Source: Anaerolineae bacterium (GTDB taxonomy: Bacteria; Chloroflexota; Anaerolineae; Aggregatilineales; JAFGMM01). Taken from it: a DNA stretch of 64,000 nt. Location of the stretch: contig JAOSJO010000001.1 in assembly GCA_027494055.1 (NCBI GenBank), forward strand, positions 911,005 to 975,004, given 5' to 3'. Each line of letters begins with the position of its first letter. The first letter of the stretch is position 1. This document shows, piece after piece, positions 10,194-19,666 of the stretch. The notes beneath the pieces are model-generated. The model ran no database searches, had not been told where the DNA came from, and worked only from the letters and a program-made list of their open reading frames with translations. Both the position numbers and the translations under genes were made by a program.

Positions 10194-10844
10194 GTGGAGC
10201 GCAAAGCGTCAGCCTGGCAGCACCCGGTTACGATTGGCGTCGCCGGCGGCACTGCCGCCGGTAAGTCTACCGTTGCAAAGGCCATCATCGAGCGCGCCGG
10301 CGCGGACCGCATCGCCATCATCCCGCACGATGCGTACTACCGCGACCTGCGCCAGCTCCCCCGCGCGCAGCGCGAGATCATCAACTTCGACCACCCGAAC
10401 TCGCTCGAAACCTCGCTGATGATCCACCACTTGGAGCAGCTCAAGCAGGGCAAGGCGGTCGATATCCCCGTCTATGACTTCACCGTGCACGCGCGCACCG
10501 AACAGACCCGCCGCGTCGAGCCGCAGCCGGTTATCCTGGTCGAGGGCATCCTGATCTTCGCCGAGCCGCAACTGCGCGACATGCTCGACGTAAAGATATT
10601 CGTGGACGCCGACCCGGACATTCGCTTTATCCGCCGCCTCAAGCGCGATGTTGCGGAGCGAGGCCGCAGCGTCGAGTCGGTCATCGAGCAGTACATGATG
10701 ACCGTCCGACCGATGCACATGAAGTTCGTGGAGCCGAGCAAGCGCTACGCCGATGTCATCATCCCGGAGGGCGGCTACAACCTCATCGCCATCGACATGA
10801 TCGCCACGCGCATCCGGGCGCTCCTCGACGAGGCATCGTCATGA
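10194..10844 (+). CDS. udk: Uridine kinase
   Basis: Phosphorylates uridine and cytidine to UMP and CMP with ATP or GTP in pyrimidine salvage. The P-loop is GGTAAGKS (residues 18-25). Other family blocks are IIPHDAYYRDL, INFDHPNSLE, IPVYDFTVHAR (nucleoside site), VILVEGILIF and the lid RRLKRDVAERGRS. The length of about 216 residues is normal. I chose the GTG because GGAGG lies 8 nt upstream; an in-frame ATG at 10167 lacks a good ribosome site. Its stop overlaps the start of the next gene (ATGA), so the two are probably translated together. Confidence 0.95.
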   Translation: MERKASAWQHPVTIGVAGGTAAGKSTVAKAIIERAGADRIAIIPHDAYYRDLRQLPRAQREIINFDHPNSLETSLMIHHLEQLKQGKAVDIPVYDFTVHARTEQTRRVEPQPVILVEGILIFAEPQLRDMLDVKIFVDADPDIRFIRRLKRDVAERGRSVESVIEQYMMTVRPMHMKFVEPSKRYADVIIPEGGYNLIAIDMIATRIRALLDEASS

Positions 10845-11446
10845 CCCGCGAGGAGCTGCACGAGGCGGTGCAGCCTGACCCTCATGCAGCACTCCCCGCC
10901 GAAAAGAAGAAGCGCTCGCTGCGGGTGGCCGCCGCCGCGATTGCGCTGTCGGTGCTGATTACCGTCGCGGTGCTCGCCTTCGCGCCGCAGATCGAGCGCT
11001 TTGCCGAGCTGGGCTATCTGGGCGCATTCCTGATTATGCTCATCGGCAGCGCGACGATAATCCTGCCCGCGCCGGCGTTCGTGTTCGTGTTCGCGATGGG
11101 GAGCGTGCTCAACCCGCTGCTGTTGGGCATCGCGGGCGGCGTCGGGGCGGCGCTCGGCGAGATGACGGGCTATGTCGCCGGCTACGGCGGGTCCGCGCCG
11201 CTGCAGGATAGCGCCATCTACCGGCGCTTTGACCGCTGGATGGACCGCTTCGGCCCGTTCGCGATCTTCTTCCTCGCCCTCATCCCCAACCCGCTTTTCG
11301 ACGTGGCCGGCGTGCTCGCGGGCGCGTCGCACATGCCGGTGTGGCAGTTCCTGCTGGCGTGCGCCGCCGGCAAGACGATCCGGTGCATTCTGCTGGCGCT
11401 CGGCGGCTATTACGGCCTCACCTGGATGAAAGAAGTGTTCGCGTAG
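10841..11446 (+). CDS. VTT/SNARE-associated (DedA-like) membrane protein
   Basis: A 201-residue integral membrane protein of the VTT-domain group (YqaA/DedA/TVP38 relatives), which includes lipid scramblases and flippases. A charged N-terminus (AEKKKRSLR) leads into a helix (residues about 28-46), a hydrophobic pair around LGAFLIMLIGSATIILPAP, then the glycine-rich re-entrant region GGVGAALGEMTGYVAGYGG and the family-like FFLALIPNPLFDVAGVLAG. It overlaps udk by 4 nt; the link to uridine kinase is positional only. The substrate is not predictable from sequence. Confidence 0.8.
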   Translation: MTREELHEAVQPDPHAALPAEKKKRSLRVAAAAIALSVLITVAVLAFAPQIERFAELGYLGAFLIMLIGSATIILPAPAFVFVFAMGSVLNPLLLGIAGGVGAALGEMTGYVAGYGGSAPLQDSAIYRRFDRWMDRFGPFAIFFLALIPNPLFDVAGVLAGASHMPVWQFLLACAAGKTIRCILLALGGYYGLTWMKEVFA

Positions 11447-11487
11447 CGGCCCTATCGCCTCAGGACGCGCATCAAAGACAGAACCCA

Positions 11488-12611
11488 ATGCAGGTAAAAA
11501 CGCAGCGGTACGCGGTCTACGTCGTCGGGCTGGCGGCGTGGATTCTGCTGCTTGGCGCGGTCTGGTCGCAGGCGGTGGCGGCCTCCCTGCCAGGCGAGTA
11601 CGCCGACGGCCTCGCGGTGCGCAACAGCCTGCTCGCCAGCCAGATCAGGGACGTGGCGGGGGAGTGGTACGCGAACGGCGAGTGGGGCCGGTTCCCCTGT
11701 TCCCCGGGCTGGTGCGCCTCCTCTACCTGGGCGGCCTCGACCTCAGCCTCGCCATGTGGATCGTCCACAGCGCGGGCGTGGCGCTGGGGCTGCTGGCGCT
11801 CTACGCCTACTGGGCGGACCAGGCCGGCCCGGAGTTTGGGTGGCGGGCGGCGGCCTGGATGACCGCGCCAGCGCCGCTTGGCGCCGGTGTGGTGTGGCTG
11901 ATGTTCTTCGAAGAGCCGCTCCACATCGCGGCGCTGTGCGGCAGCCTGTTCCTGTACAACCGGCGGCGCTTTGGGCTAGTCGCGCTTGCGCTCGCGGCGG
12001 CGGTCGCCAGCAAGCCGTTCGGCGTGCTCATGCTGGCCCTCCTCGTGATCGACATGGCGCTCAAGCGGGCGCGCTGGCGCGATGTGGCCGCGCTCGCGCT
12101 CCTGCCGGCGGCGGTATGGCTTGGCTGGCAGTTGTGGGTCTACGCCCAGACGCGCGCCTTCCTGCTGCCGTACACGATCCAGAGCGCGACGTGGGCCAGG
12201 TATGCGGGGTTCCAAATCCTGCTCGAAAACCTGGGCAAAGGCCTCCGGCTTGAGCCGTTCATCCTCGTCTACTCCAACGTGGTCTTCACGCAGACGATCC
12301 CGTTCGCGACCGTGGGGCTGGCCTACCTGTTCGCGCTGGCGCGCCGCCGCGTCGTGGCGTGGTATTGGTGGCCGTTCACGGCGGTTTCGGTCTGGCTCAC
12401 GCTGTACTACACGCCGCGTGAGGCGGCCCGGATCGTCATCCCGACGCTGTTCCCGCTGATTCCCCTCTTTCTTCTGGGGCGTGACCCCGCCGGCCCCGTG
12501 AAACGCCTGGAGCGCGCCGTCTGGCTTGCGATGTGGGCCGGGCAGCTTGCGCTGGCGAGCGCCGGCGTGAATTACCAGCTCAACGGGACGCGCGTGGGCT
12601 TCTGGCCGTAG
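11488..12611 (+). CDS. Multi-pass membrane protein, possible GT-C-type glycosyltransferase, one frameshift
   Basis: A polytopic membrane protein of about 374 residues with roughly eight to ten hydrophobic helices. After the first helix comes an outer segment with EYADGLAVRNSLLASQIRD and GEWGRFP/LFPGLVRLLYLGG, then AAAWMTAPAPLGAGVVWLMF, FFEEPLHIAALCGSLF and later helices. The layout recalls GT-C mannosyltransferase-like proteins, but I see no decisive D/E motif, so the assignment is tentative. The frame changes at the CCCC run near 11695; CCCCC would restore RFPLFPGL. No partner gene directly suggests the sugar. Confidence 0.6.
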
Positions 12612-12647
12612 GTTGCGGCGCGCCGCGCGGGCGTGGGCCGCACCCCC

Positions 12648-12676
12648 TTGACAGGCATTAAGTCTCGTCCTATGCT
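12648..12676 (+). promoter_or_regulatory. Near-consensus sigma-70 promoter
   Basis: TTGACA and TATGCT separated by exactly 17 nt. Transcription should begin near 12683 and give a leader of about 35 nt before the GTG at 12719, which has AGAGGAGG 6 nt upstream. It is among the strongest-looking promoters of the window and drives a single very small gene. Confidence 0.8.
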
Positions 12677-12718
12677 AAAAGTGAAGTTCGCACATGGTCG
12701 TGGCAGAGGAGGTTTGCG

Positions 12719-12904
12719 GTGAAAACCATAACCTGCGTCTGCGGCGAGTCCGTAGAAGTCACTGAGCACGCTGTGTCTGCCGTGTGCCCCGCGTGCAAGA
12801 CCCTCATCCGCATCAGTGACGGCACCGTCAAGTACAGCACACCCACCCCACCTAAGGATAGCGCCGCGGTTTCAGACGCTCGCAAGACCGAGACGCCCAA
12901 CTAA
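12719..12904 (+). CDS. Small zinc-ribbon protein (61 aa)
   Basis: A tiny protein with paired cysteines ITCVCGESVEV and AVCPACKTLIRI, forming a rubredoxin-like zinc ribbon over residues 5-35, followed by a polar, probably disordered tail (STPTPPKDSAAVSDARK). It is a single-gene unit: near-consensus promoter upstream, excellent ribosome site (AGAGGAGG), and a perfect hairpin after the stop. Such ribbons bind nucleic acid or partner proteins; function unknown. The first pair is CxC rather than CxxC. Confidence 0.75.
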   Translation: MKTITCVCGESVEVTEHAVSAVCPACKTLIRISDGTVKYSTPTPPKDSAAVSDARKTETPN

Positions 12905-12926
12905 GCCGTAACGTCGCATCCCTGAT

Positions 12927-12953
12927 AGCGCCGCCGGATGCGCCGGCGGCGCT
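12927..12953. terminator. Hairpin terminator between convergent genes
   Basis: AGCGCCGCCGG pairs perfectly with CCGGCGGCGCT around a 5-nt loop. On the plus strand only GCTTTCG follows, a weak U-tract. It sits between the zinc-ribbon gene and the convergent amylase gene and could serve both. Confidence 0.6.
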
Positions 12954-12962
12954 GCTTTCGGG

Positions 12963-14466
12963 TCACACGGCCTGGCCCGCCTCCACCCGAAACAGGTGGA
13001 AGCCATACCCTGACAGGTCCACGTAGAGGCCGCGCAGCGCCAGCTCGTCGCCGTCGCGCTCGTACACGTCGTCGCTCAGCACGTCGCGGAACGTCCAGCG
13101 CCGCCCGCCCAGTTCCAGCCGGGGCAGGTGCACCATCCCCTGCGACTGGGTGGGCATCAGGTTGACGACCACCAGCCGGTATGCGTCACCGTGCTTCCAG
13201 CTATGTGCGGTGAGGTTGGCGTAGGTCGTGTTCGCTTTCCAGCACGAGAACACGTCCAGCAGCCGCCACGCGCCCTCCTTGTAGATCGGCTGCCGCACTT
13301 CGGCGAGCAGCCTGCGGTAGAACGCGCGCACCGCTTCGGCGCGGCGGCTCGACCATGCGGCGACCGAGCTGCACGGGCGTCTTCACCGTCCGGCCCTCAA
13401 GCTGCCCGTCGTGGAGCAGGCGCGCGCCGGGGACGGTGAACGACAGCACGGCGGCGGCCATCGACCGCTGGACGCCGAAGGGCTGCGGCGGCGCGCGGCT
13501 CGTCGTGGTTTTCGATGAAACGCAGCAGCCGCTCCTGGTAGGCCATCTCCGCATGCAGGTGGTCCCGCGCCGGGCGTGCGTCGGCGGCGCGCAGGCGGTC
13601 GTAGAGGCGCTTGTCGTAGGTGTAATCGAACCCTGCTGCTGCAAGGCCCACTCCAGGTCCCAGTAGACCTCGGCAATGAACAGCAGGTCGGGGTGTTCCG
13701 CCCTGACCTGCGGGATGATGCTCGACCAGAATTCGGGCTGGTCGCCGGCGAGGCCGCGCTCGCGCCAGGTGCGGCTGAAGATGTCGTTGGTCGTCAGCAT
13801 TGCCATGTCACAGCGCACGCCGTCGCACTGCCGGCCGATGGCGCGCAGTGTCTCGACCACCACGTTGCGGGTTGCCGCGCTCGCGGCGTTGAGCTGCGCG
13901 GTGTCGGTCCAGGGCGGGAAGAAAGGGTCGCGCCCGTGGGCGTAGATCAGGCGGCGGCCCTCCGCCTCCACGACGAAGAACGCATCCGGCGCGTTGCTCA
14001 GGTCCGTCTCGATCCCCTGGATCAGGTACTCCGGGTGCGTGACCGTCCACGGGTGATCGACCGCGACGTGGTTGGGCACGAAGTCAAGGACCAGCCTCAT
14101 GCCCCGCTGCGCCAGCGCTTCGCGGAGGGTCGCCAGCCCCTCCGCCCCGCCGAAGCGCACATCGACCACGTAGCGGTGTACGGCATACGGTGAGCCGGCG
14201 ACGTCCTCCGGCTTGAGGTCGGGCAGGGCGCGGCGGAAATCATCCTGAAGGCCAGGGTGCGCCTGGGCGATCTGCACGCTCTTCGCGCTGCGCTCCCAGA
14301 CGCCCATCAGCCAGACGGCGTCGAAGCCCCACTCGGCGAGGGCGTCCAGCTCGGCAGGCGGGATGCTGCCCAGGGTGACAGGCTGGCCGTATCGCACGCT
14401 CAATTCGTGTAGCCATACAACGACGCCGATTTCGTAGATGATGGGGAATTGCGGCCAGGTGCTCAT
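12963..14466 (-). CDS. GH13 alpha-amylase family glycosidase, frame broken
   Basis: Alpha-glucan-active enzyme of family GH13 (TIM barrel). All four family blocks are visible: region I DFVPNHV (about residue 125), region II GVRCDMAM with the nucleophile Asp (about 217), region III FIAEVYWD with the acid/base Glu (about 265), region IV FIENHDEPRAA with the transition-state Asp (about 322). PGARLLHDGQLEGR and a C-terminal beta domain (GLYVDLSGYGFHLFRVEAG) follow. Breaks occur near 13632, 13492 and 13352. The start is MSTWPQFP with AAGGAA 5 nt upstream. No signal peptide is seen, so it is likely cytoplasmic and may act on storage glucan or imported maltodextrin. Product specificity cannot be called. 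Confidence 0.87.
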
Positions 14467-14603
14467 GGCGTTCCTTGTCTTGTTGAAACAGGCCGAACCG
14501 GACGGATACCCGCAGGCCGGTGGTGTGTGCAAAAGCGCCTGCCCGGTATGCGGCAAGCGCCCGGCCCACAGGAGGGCGCGCTGCCTGAGCAAGGCGCAGG
14601 GCG

Positions 14604-14909
14604 CTAGAGGTCCTGCGCCTCCGAGGCGTGCGCGTCGAGAACCACAGGTATTTGCTGCTCGTCGATGAGGCGGAGCACGACCGGATTCCCCAGCACAGGC
14701 ACCCGGAGGCGCTCGTCACCGCGACGCAGCGAGAACGTGTAGACATCCACGCGTCGCCCCCCGCTGTACCAGTACGGGGTGGCTTCGACGGGTTCTGCTA
14801 CCTGCCAGCCATCGCTGAGCATTCGCAAGAGCACGGTTGTGGGCGCATAGGCTTCGGTGGGGGACCAGTGACGCGCGCCTTCCTCAGAGGTGCCGGCGCG
14901 CCATGCCAT
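14604..14909 (-). CDS. Hypothetical protein, about 101 aa
   Basis: An unrecognised small soluble protein (MAWRAGTSEEGARHW...) with a beta-strand-like middle (YWYSGGRRVDVYTFSLRRG) and an end PVLGNPVVLRLIDEQQIPVV. The ATG is preceded by an AGGGG site; a GTG lies two codons upstream. It is on the same strand and 137 bp upstream of the GH13 gene, so the two could share a transcript. No catalytic motif seen. Confidence 0.5.
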   Translation of the reverse strand: MAWRAGTSEEGARHWSPTEAYAPTTVLLRMLSDGWQVAEPVEATPYWYSGGRRVDVYTFSLRRGDERLRVPVLGNPVVLRLIDEQQIPVVLDAHASEAQDL

Positions 14910-15130
14910 CGACACACCCCTTTCTCCAGGTGGGAGCCACGCAGTCGCAGTTATGTTACGTTCATCTTATCATGGAAGTCTCGGAAATTCACAAACCTTG
15001 CGGGGTATCTGCGCGTTATGTTTTATCTCACCCCCCGCCGCACGATGAGCGCGCCACCGCCGGCGGGGGCCTGTACCTGGGCGCGGGCGCGGGGTACAAT
15101 GTCGTCACGGCACGGTGGGCGGGGGATCAA

Positions 15131-16399
15131 ATGCGGCGTGTCCTGATAGCGGGAATTGCGATTGGCGTGGCGCTGGCGGCGCTGCTGGCGCTCGACCTCG
15201 CGCAGCAGGGCGCGGTCTGGGGCGCGCTGTGGAACCTCACCGGCGAGGAAGCGCCGCTGGCGCAGGTGCGCGGCCTCGTCGAGTACCTGGGCAACTTCAC
15301 GCGCCAACAGCCCCAGCTTGACACGTCAACCAGGCCCGCACATGCCGATGTGAACCCCTACGGCGTCAACACCTTCCTGCAGCAGGAGGTCGAGCCGGCG
15401 AAGCGTGAGCGCCAGGTGCAGATGATCGCCGAGGCGGGCTTCCACTGGCTGCGGCAGGAGTTCCCCTGGGAGGACATCGAGATTCACGGGCGCGGCGACT
15501 TCGTGGACCGGCGCAACGACCTGGACGGCGACGGCCAGCCCGACCCGGTGAACGCCTGGGCCAAGTATGACGACATCGTCGATCTGGCGGCGCAGTACGG
15601 GCTGGAGATTCTCGCCCGGTTGAGCAACCCGCCGTCGTGGAGCCGCGCCGCGGGCGATGCGGGCGGGCCATTCGCACCGCCGGATGACTTCGCCGACTTC
15701 GCGCGCTACGCCGCCGCCGTCGCCGCGCGCTACCAGGGCCGGCTGCGCTACTTCCAGGTGTGGAACGAGCCGAACATCTACCCGGAGTGGGGCGAGCAGG
15801 CCGTCGATCCCGAAGCCTATACCGAACTGCTGTGCGCTGCCTACGCCGCGCTCAAGGCGGTTGACCCGGAGATCGTCGTTGTGAGCGGGGCGCTCGCCCC
15901 GACGGTGGCGCTGGACCGGCGCGACCTCAACGACTTCATCTTCCTTCAGCGCATGTACGACGCCGGCGCGGGCGCGTGCTTCGACGTGCTCTCGATGCAG
16001 GGCTACGGCCTCAACAGTGGCCCCACCGACCAACGTATGCGGCCCACGACGGTCAACTACGGGCGCAGCCAGTACGTCCGCGAGATCATGGTGAACAATG
16101 GCGACGCGGATAAGGCGATCTGGCTGAGCGAGATGAACTGGAACGCCGCGCCGGAGGGCATGCCCGACCCCTATGGGCGTGTCACGCTGGAGCAGCAGGC
16201 GCGATGGGCGCCGCTGGCGTATGCGCGCGCCCGCGAGGCGTGGCCGTGGGTCGGGGTGATCAGCTTCTGGTTCTTCAAGCCGGCGTCGGACGCGGACCGG
16301 GAGCAGCCCTACTACTACTTCCGCATGGTCGAGCCGGACTTCACGCCGCTGCCGGTGTACGACGCCATGCGCGCCTACATCACCGATCACCCCTACTAG
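15131..16399 (+). CDS. Clan GH-A glycoside hydrolase (GH5/GH39-like), membrane-anchored or secreted
   Basis: A 422-residue protein. A basic start plus hydrophobic stretch (MRRVLIAGIAIGVALAALLAL) acts as signal peptide or anchor. The TIM-barrel domain begins near NPYGVNTFLQQE. The acid/base Glu is in YFQVWNEPNIYP (about residue 211) and the nucleophile candidate in AIWLSEMNWNAAPE (about 335), the usual WNEP and SE placement for clan GH-A. LARLSNPPSWSR and GVISFWFFKPASD also fit the fold. The substrate is unknown. It is divergent from the small gene at 14604, and the region between them holds nothing else I can support. Confidence 0.75.
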   Translation: MRRVLIAGIAIGVALAALLALDLAQQGAVWGALWNLTGEEAPLAQVRGLVEYLGNFTRQQPQLDTSTRPAHADVNPYGVNTFLQQEVEPAKRERQVQMIAEAGFHWLRQEFPWEDIEIHGRGDFVDRRNDLDGDGQPDPVNAWAKYDDIVDLAAQYGLEILARLSNPPSWSRAAGDAGGPFAPPDDFADFARYAAAVAARYQGRLRYFQVWNEPNIYPEWGEQAVDPEAYTELLCAAYAALKAVDPEIVVVSGALAPTVALDRRDLNDFIFLQRMYDAGAGACFDVLSMQGYGLNSGPTDQRMRPTTVNYGRSQYVREIMVNNGDADKAIWLSEMNWNAAPEGMPDPYGRVTLEQQARWAPLAYARAREAWPWVGVISFWFFKPASDADREQPYYYFRMVEPDFTPLPVYDAMRAYITDHPY

Positions 16400-16456
16400 A
16401 GAAGCGACGGCTTGAGTGCCAGGAGATAGACCTTGTGGTGCGCACACCGCGATCTG

Positions 16457-16533
16457 CCTCACCTCCCTCAATCTTCCCTCTCCATTGTGATGGAGAGGGG
16501 GGAAGGCGCGCTGCCGGCGCGCCGGGGGTGAGG
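16457..16533. repeat. Nested palindromic element
   Basis: Three nested or adjacent inverted repeats fill the gap before the GT-C gene: outer CCTCACC (16457) with GGTGAGG (16527), inner CCCTCTCCA (16476) with TGGAGAGGG (16491), and GGCGCGC (16505) with GCGCGCC (16517). It could fold as a cruciform or branched RNA hairpin and has the look of a dispersed palindromic repeat, though no second copy is in the window. Confidence 0.65.
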
Positions 16534-16591
16534 TAAAAGGCCGTGCTGCCCAGGGTCGCTGAACCGGTTCTGACTGGGAGACGAGCGTAAC

Positions 16592-18602
16592 GTGACTGCG
16601 ACCAGGCGACCGGACGGGTCTCACCGCGCCGCGTATGGCGCGCATGACGGAGGGCGGCGACGCGCGCTTGCCGTGATGGTCGCCGTGCTGCTGCTGGCGG
16701 CGTTCCTCCGCTTTCACGACCTTGACGCGCAGAGCTTCTGGAACGACGAGGGCAACAGCGCGCGCATCATCGAGCGCACGCCGGCGCTGATCGTCGAGGC
16801 CGCCGCCGGCGACATCCACCCGCCGCTCTACTACCTCCTGCTGGCGGGCTGGCGGCTGCCGGCCGGCTTCAGCGCGTTCGCGCTGCGGTCGTTCTCGGTG
16901 ATGTGCGGCCTATTCACCGTCGCGCTGACCTTCGCACTCGGTCGCCGCCTGTTTGACCGCACGGTGGGTGTCCTCGGCGCTCTGGTCGTGGCGCTGCACG
17001 CCTTCCAGGTTTACTATAGCCAGGAGGCGCGCATGTACGCGCTCATGGCGGCGCTGGCGGCGGGGTCGATGTACGCCTGGGTCCGCTGGTGCGCCGCGTC
17101 CGCCGCGCCAGACGCCGGCGGGCTGAACCGGTGGGCGGCGGCGCTGGTCGTGCTCAACGCGGCCGGCCTGTACACCCAGTACGCCTACCCGGTTGTGATG
17201 CTGGCGCAGGCGGTCGCGTTCGCCGCGTGGTGGCTCTGGCGGAGCCGGCGGCGGCGCGTGATCGCCGTGTTTGCCGGCCTGCTGCTGGCGTCCGTCGCCC
17301 TGTACCTCCCCTGGCTTGTGGTCGAGGCGCGCCAGGCGTTGGGATGGCCCACGACCGGCGCGGACGAGTCGCTGCTTGAGGCTGTGCAGCGTATGGTCGC
17401 GCTGCTCGTCTACGGGATCGACCTTGAGACGTGGGGGCTGGGCCGGGCGATCTGGGCGGCGGGCATCCCGCTGATCGTGGCCGCGCTCCCGCTCGTGCTG
17501 CCGCGCGCGTTCGAGCCGCCGCGCGGGCGGGCGCTGCACGCGCCGGGTTGGCGGCTGGCGCTGCTCTGGGCGTGGGCCTTGCTGCCGGTTGCCGGGGGTG
17601 TTCGCGCTGGGGCTGTACCGGCCCGCGTTTCTCAAGACGCTGTTGATCGGGCACGCGCCGGTCGCGTTGCTCGTCGCGTGGGGGTTGGCGGCGCTCTTTC
17701 GGATGAGCCGCCCGACGGCGCTGGTCGCCCTCCTCTGCACGGCGGGGCTGGCGGCGCAGTTGGGCGTGGGGCTGAACCATCTCTACAATGACCCTGCGCA
17801 GGCGCGCGCCGACTACCGCGCCATTGCGGCGCACATCGCCGCTGTGCAGCGCCCCGGCGACGCCGTGCTGCTCAACGCGGCGAACCAGTGGGAGGTGTTC
17901 ACCTACTACCACCGCGAGACGGGCGACAACGCGCCCGTCTATCCCATCCCGCGCGCGCGCCCCGTTGATACGGCAGCGACCCGCGCCGAACTGGACGCAA
18001 TCCTTGCCGCGCACGACCGGCTGTTTGTGCTCTACTGGGGCGACGCCGAGAGCGACCCGGCGCGCGTGGTCGAGAGCTACCTGAGCGAGCGCGCGGCTGT
18101 GATCGAGACCACGTGGTACCAGGACGTGCGCCTCGTGACGTACATTGATTGGACGGGCGCAACCGACGCGGCGGACGCGCTGCCAGCGGTGCGGTTCCAC
18201 GCGCCAGAGGGCGACATCCACCTGACCGGCCACACGGTGCGCGCGCTGGGCCTTCCGTCGCGCCCTGGCGACGCCCTTGCTGTGACGCTGCGCTGGGAGG
18301 CCGAGACGCGCCTGAGCGTGCGGTATAAGGTCTTTGTGCACCTTGTCGATCCCGACGGCGCGATTGTGGCGCAGCACGATTCTGAGCCGGCCGCCGACCT
18401 GCGCCCGACCGACACCTGGCAGCCCGGTGAGACGGTCACCGACAACCACGGCCTCCAAATCCCCTCCGGGGCCGCGCCGGGAGCGTACCGTGTGTACGTG
18501 GGGTTGTATCCGCTTGACGATCCCGCGACGCGCCTGCCGGTCACGGTTGGAGGGGAGGGCGCGGGCGACTACCTGGCGCTGGCGACCGTTGAGGTTGAGT
18601 AG
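16592..18602 (+). CDS. GT-C glycosyltransferase (GT39/ArnT-like), one frameshift
   Basis: A polytopic membrane glycosyltransferase of about 670 residues using a polyprenyl-linked sugar donor outside the cytoplasmic membrane. The first helix is followed by FHDLDAQSFWNDEGNSARI, the outer loop with the acidic pair typical of GT-C enzymes, then GDIHPPLYYLLLAGW and YYSQEARMYALMAALAA, which match the dolichyl-phosphate-mannose transferase group. After about ten helices comes a soluble C-terminal region (from about nt 17760) that ends in a beta-rich domain (VFVHLVDPDG, PGAYRVYVGLYPL). The frame changes at GGGGG near 17598; GGGG gives VAGVFALGLYRP. The GTG start has a weak ribosome site. Confidence 0.82.
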
Positions 18603-18608
18603 CCCCGC

Positions 18609-19554
18609 TTACGCGCCTGCGCCCGCCGCGCGCGCCCGCTGGATGGCGATCACCGCCGCTGCGGTGCTCACGACGTTGTCGCCGAAGCTGCCGTTGTCCT
18701 GCTGGAACGCCAGCAGCGCGTGCAATGGGTCGCCCCATGCGTCCAGGTTTTTCGCCCGCCGCGACGAGCGCCTGGAGCGCGAGCGCGGTTGTGAGCGCGT
18801 CGGGTTCGCCCGTCTCGCTGGCGGGCCATGCGTCCTCTGCACGCTGCTGCGCGCGCAGGTAAGCGAGCGCGCCCGCGACTGGCGCGTCTGCGTTCACAGC
18901 GGTGAGCGCGAGAACCGCCCACGCCGTGTTGCGCACGTCCCCGAAGCCGCCGTTTTCGGCCTGCGCCCCGGCGAGCGCATCGACCAGGGCAGCGGGTGCG
19001 TCCGCGCCGCGCGCCATGGCGAGCAAAGGCAGCGCCGGCCAGTTCGCCGGGACGGGCAGCCCCGCGATGTCGAGTGCGCCGGGCGGCTCGCGGCCGGCCG
19101 CCGCAAACGCGAGCGCGACAAGCCCGGCCATCTCCACGCCCGACGCGCTGCCGCTCAGCGCCACGTCGTCCAGGTAGTCCACCGGTGTGCGTCCCGTCCG
19201 GCTGGGCACGTCCTCCAGCTCGACGCCCGCCGCCGCCAGCGCCATCACGGTCCATGCGGTGTCGCGGATATTGCCGAAGCCGCCGTCGTTGCGCTGCCGC
19301 CCGACGAGCCAACGCATGGCCGCCTGCGACGCCGCCGCGTCGCCCATCGCAGCGTCAGGTGGGGGGATGGGCGTGGCGGTGACGATCACCGTCTCGCGCG
19401 CCACGCGCGTCACCACGACGGTCACCGGCACGGTGACGGCCACCGTGACCCGGCGCGTGACCTCCGGTACCCTGGGTGTGACCACAACCGTCTGCGGGAT
19501 GCGCTCGACCACCAGGGTCGGGGCACAGGCCGCCGCGAGCGCGCCGAGGATCAC
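18609..19554 (-). CDS. Secreted repeat lipoprotein with prenyltransferase/squalene-cyclase-like repeats
   Basis: Read across one frameshift (near 18750) the protein carries repeats of an alpha-alpha barrel type: RQRNDGGFGNIRDTAWTVM, QAENGGFGDVRNTAWAVL and FQQDNGSFGDNVVSTAAAV, the NGGFG..T/A..A/L signature of squalene-cyclase and prenyltransferase folds. The start used is a GTG, but the frame upstream encodes RLLAAVVILGALAAACAP, a lipoprotein-like signal with the Cys after AAA. A corrected indel near 19600 would allow a start at a GTG at 19615. A TV-rich spacer (VTRRVTVAVTVPVTVVVTR) follows. No acidic cyclase motif (DXDD) is visible, so it is more likely a binding or surface protein than an enzyme. 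Confidence 0.65.
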
Positions 19555-19666
19555 GACCGCGGCAAGGAGGCGCGTTGCCTGGCGGTGGTGGGCAGGGGGT
19601 GGGGATTGCGCGCACCAGGGAGCGCGGGCGCTCCGCTGCGGCGCGACGCGGACAGCGGGCGTCGGA

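Noticed and set aside
14916-15130. Promoter-like TTGTGA ... TAAGAT and TTGCGG ... TTTATC between divergent genes
   Set aside because: Hexamers are poor or badly spaced (19 nt or no clear pair); not reported as promoters.
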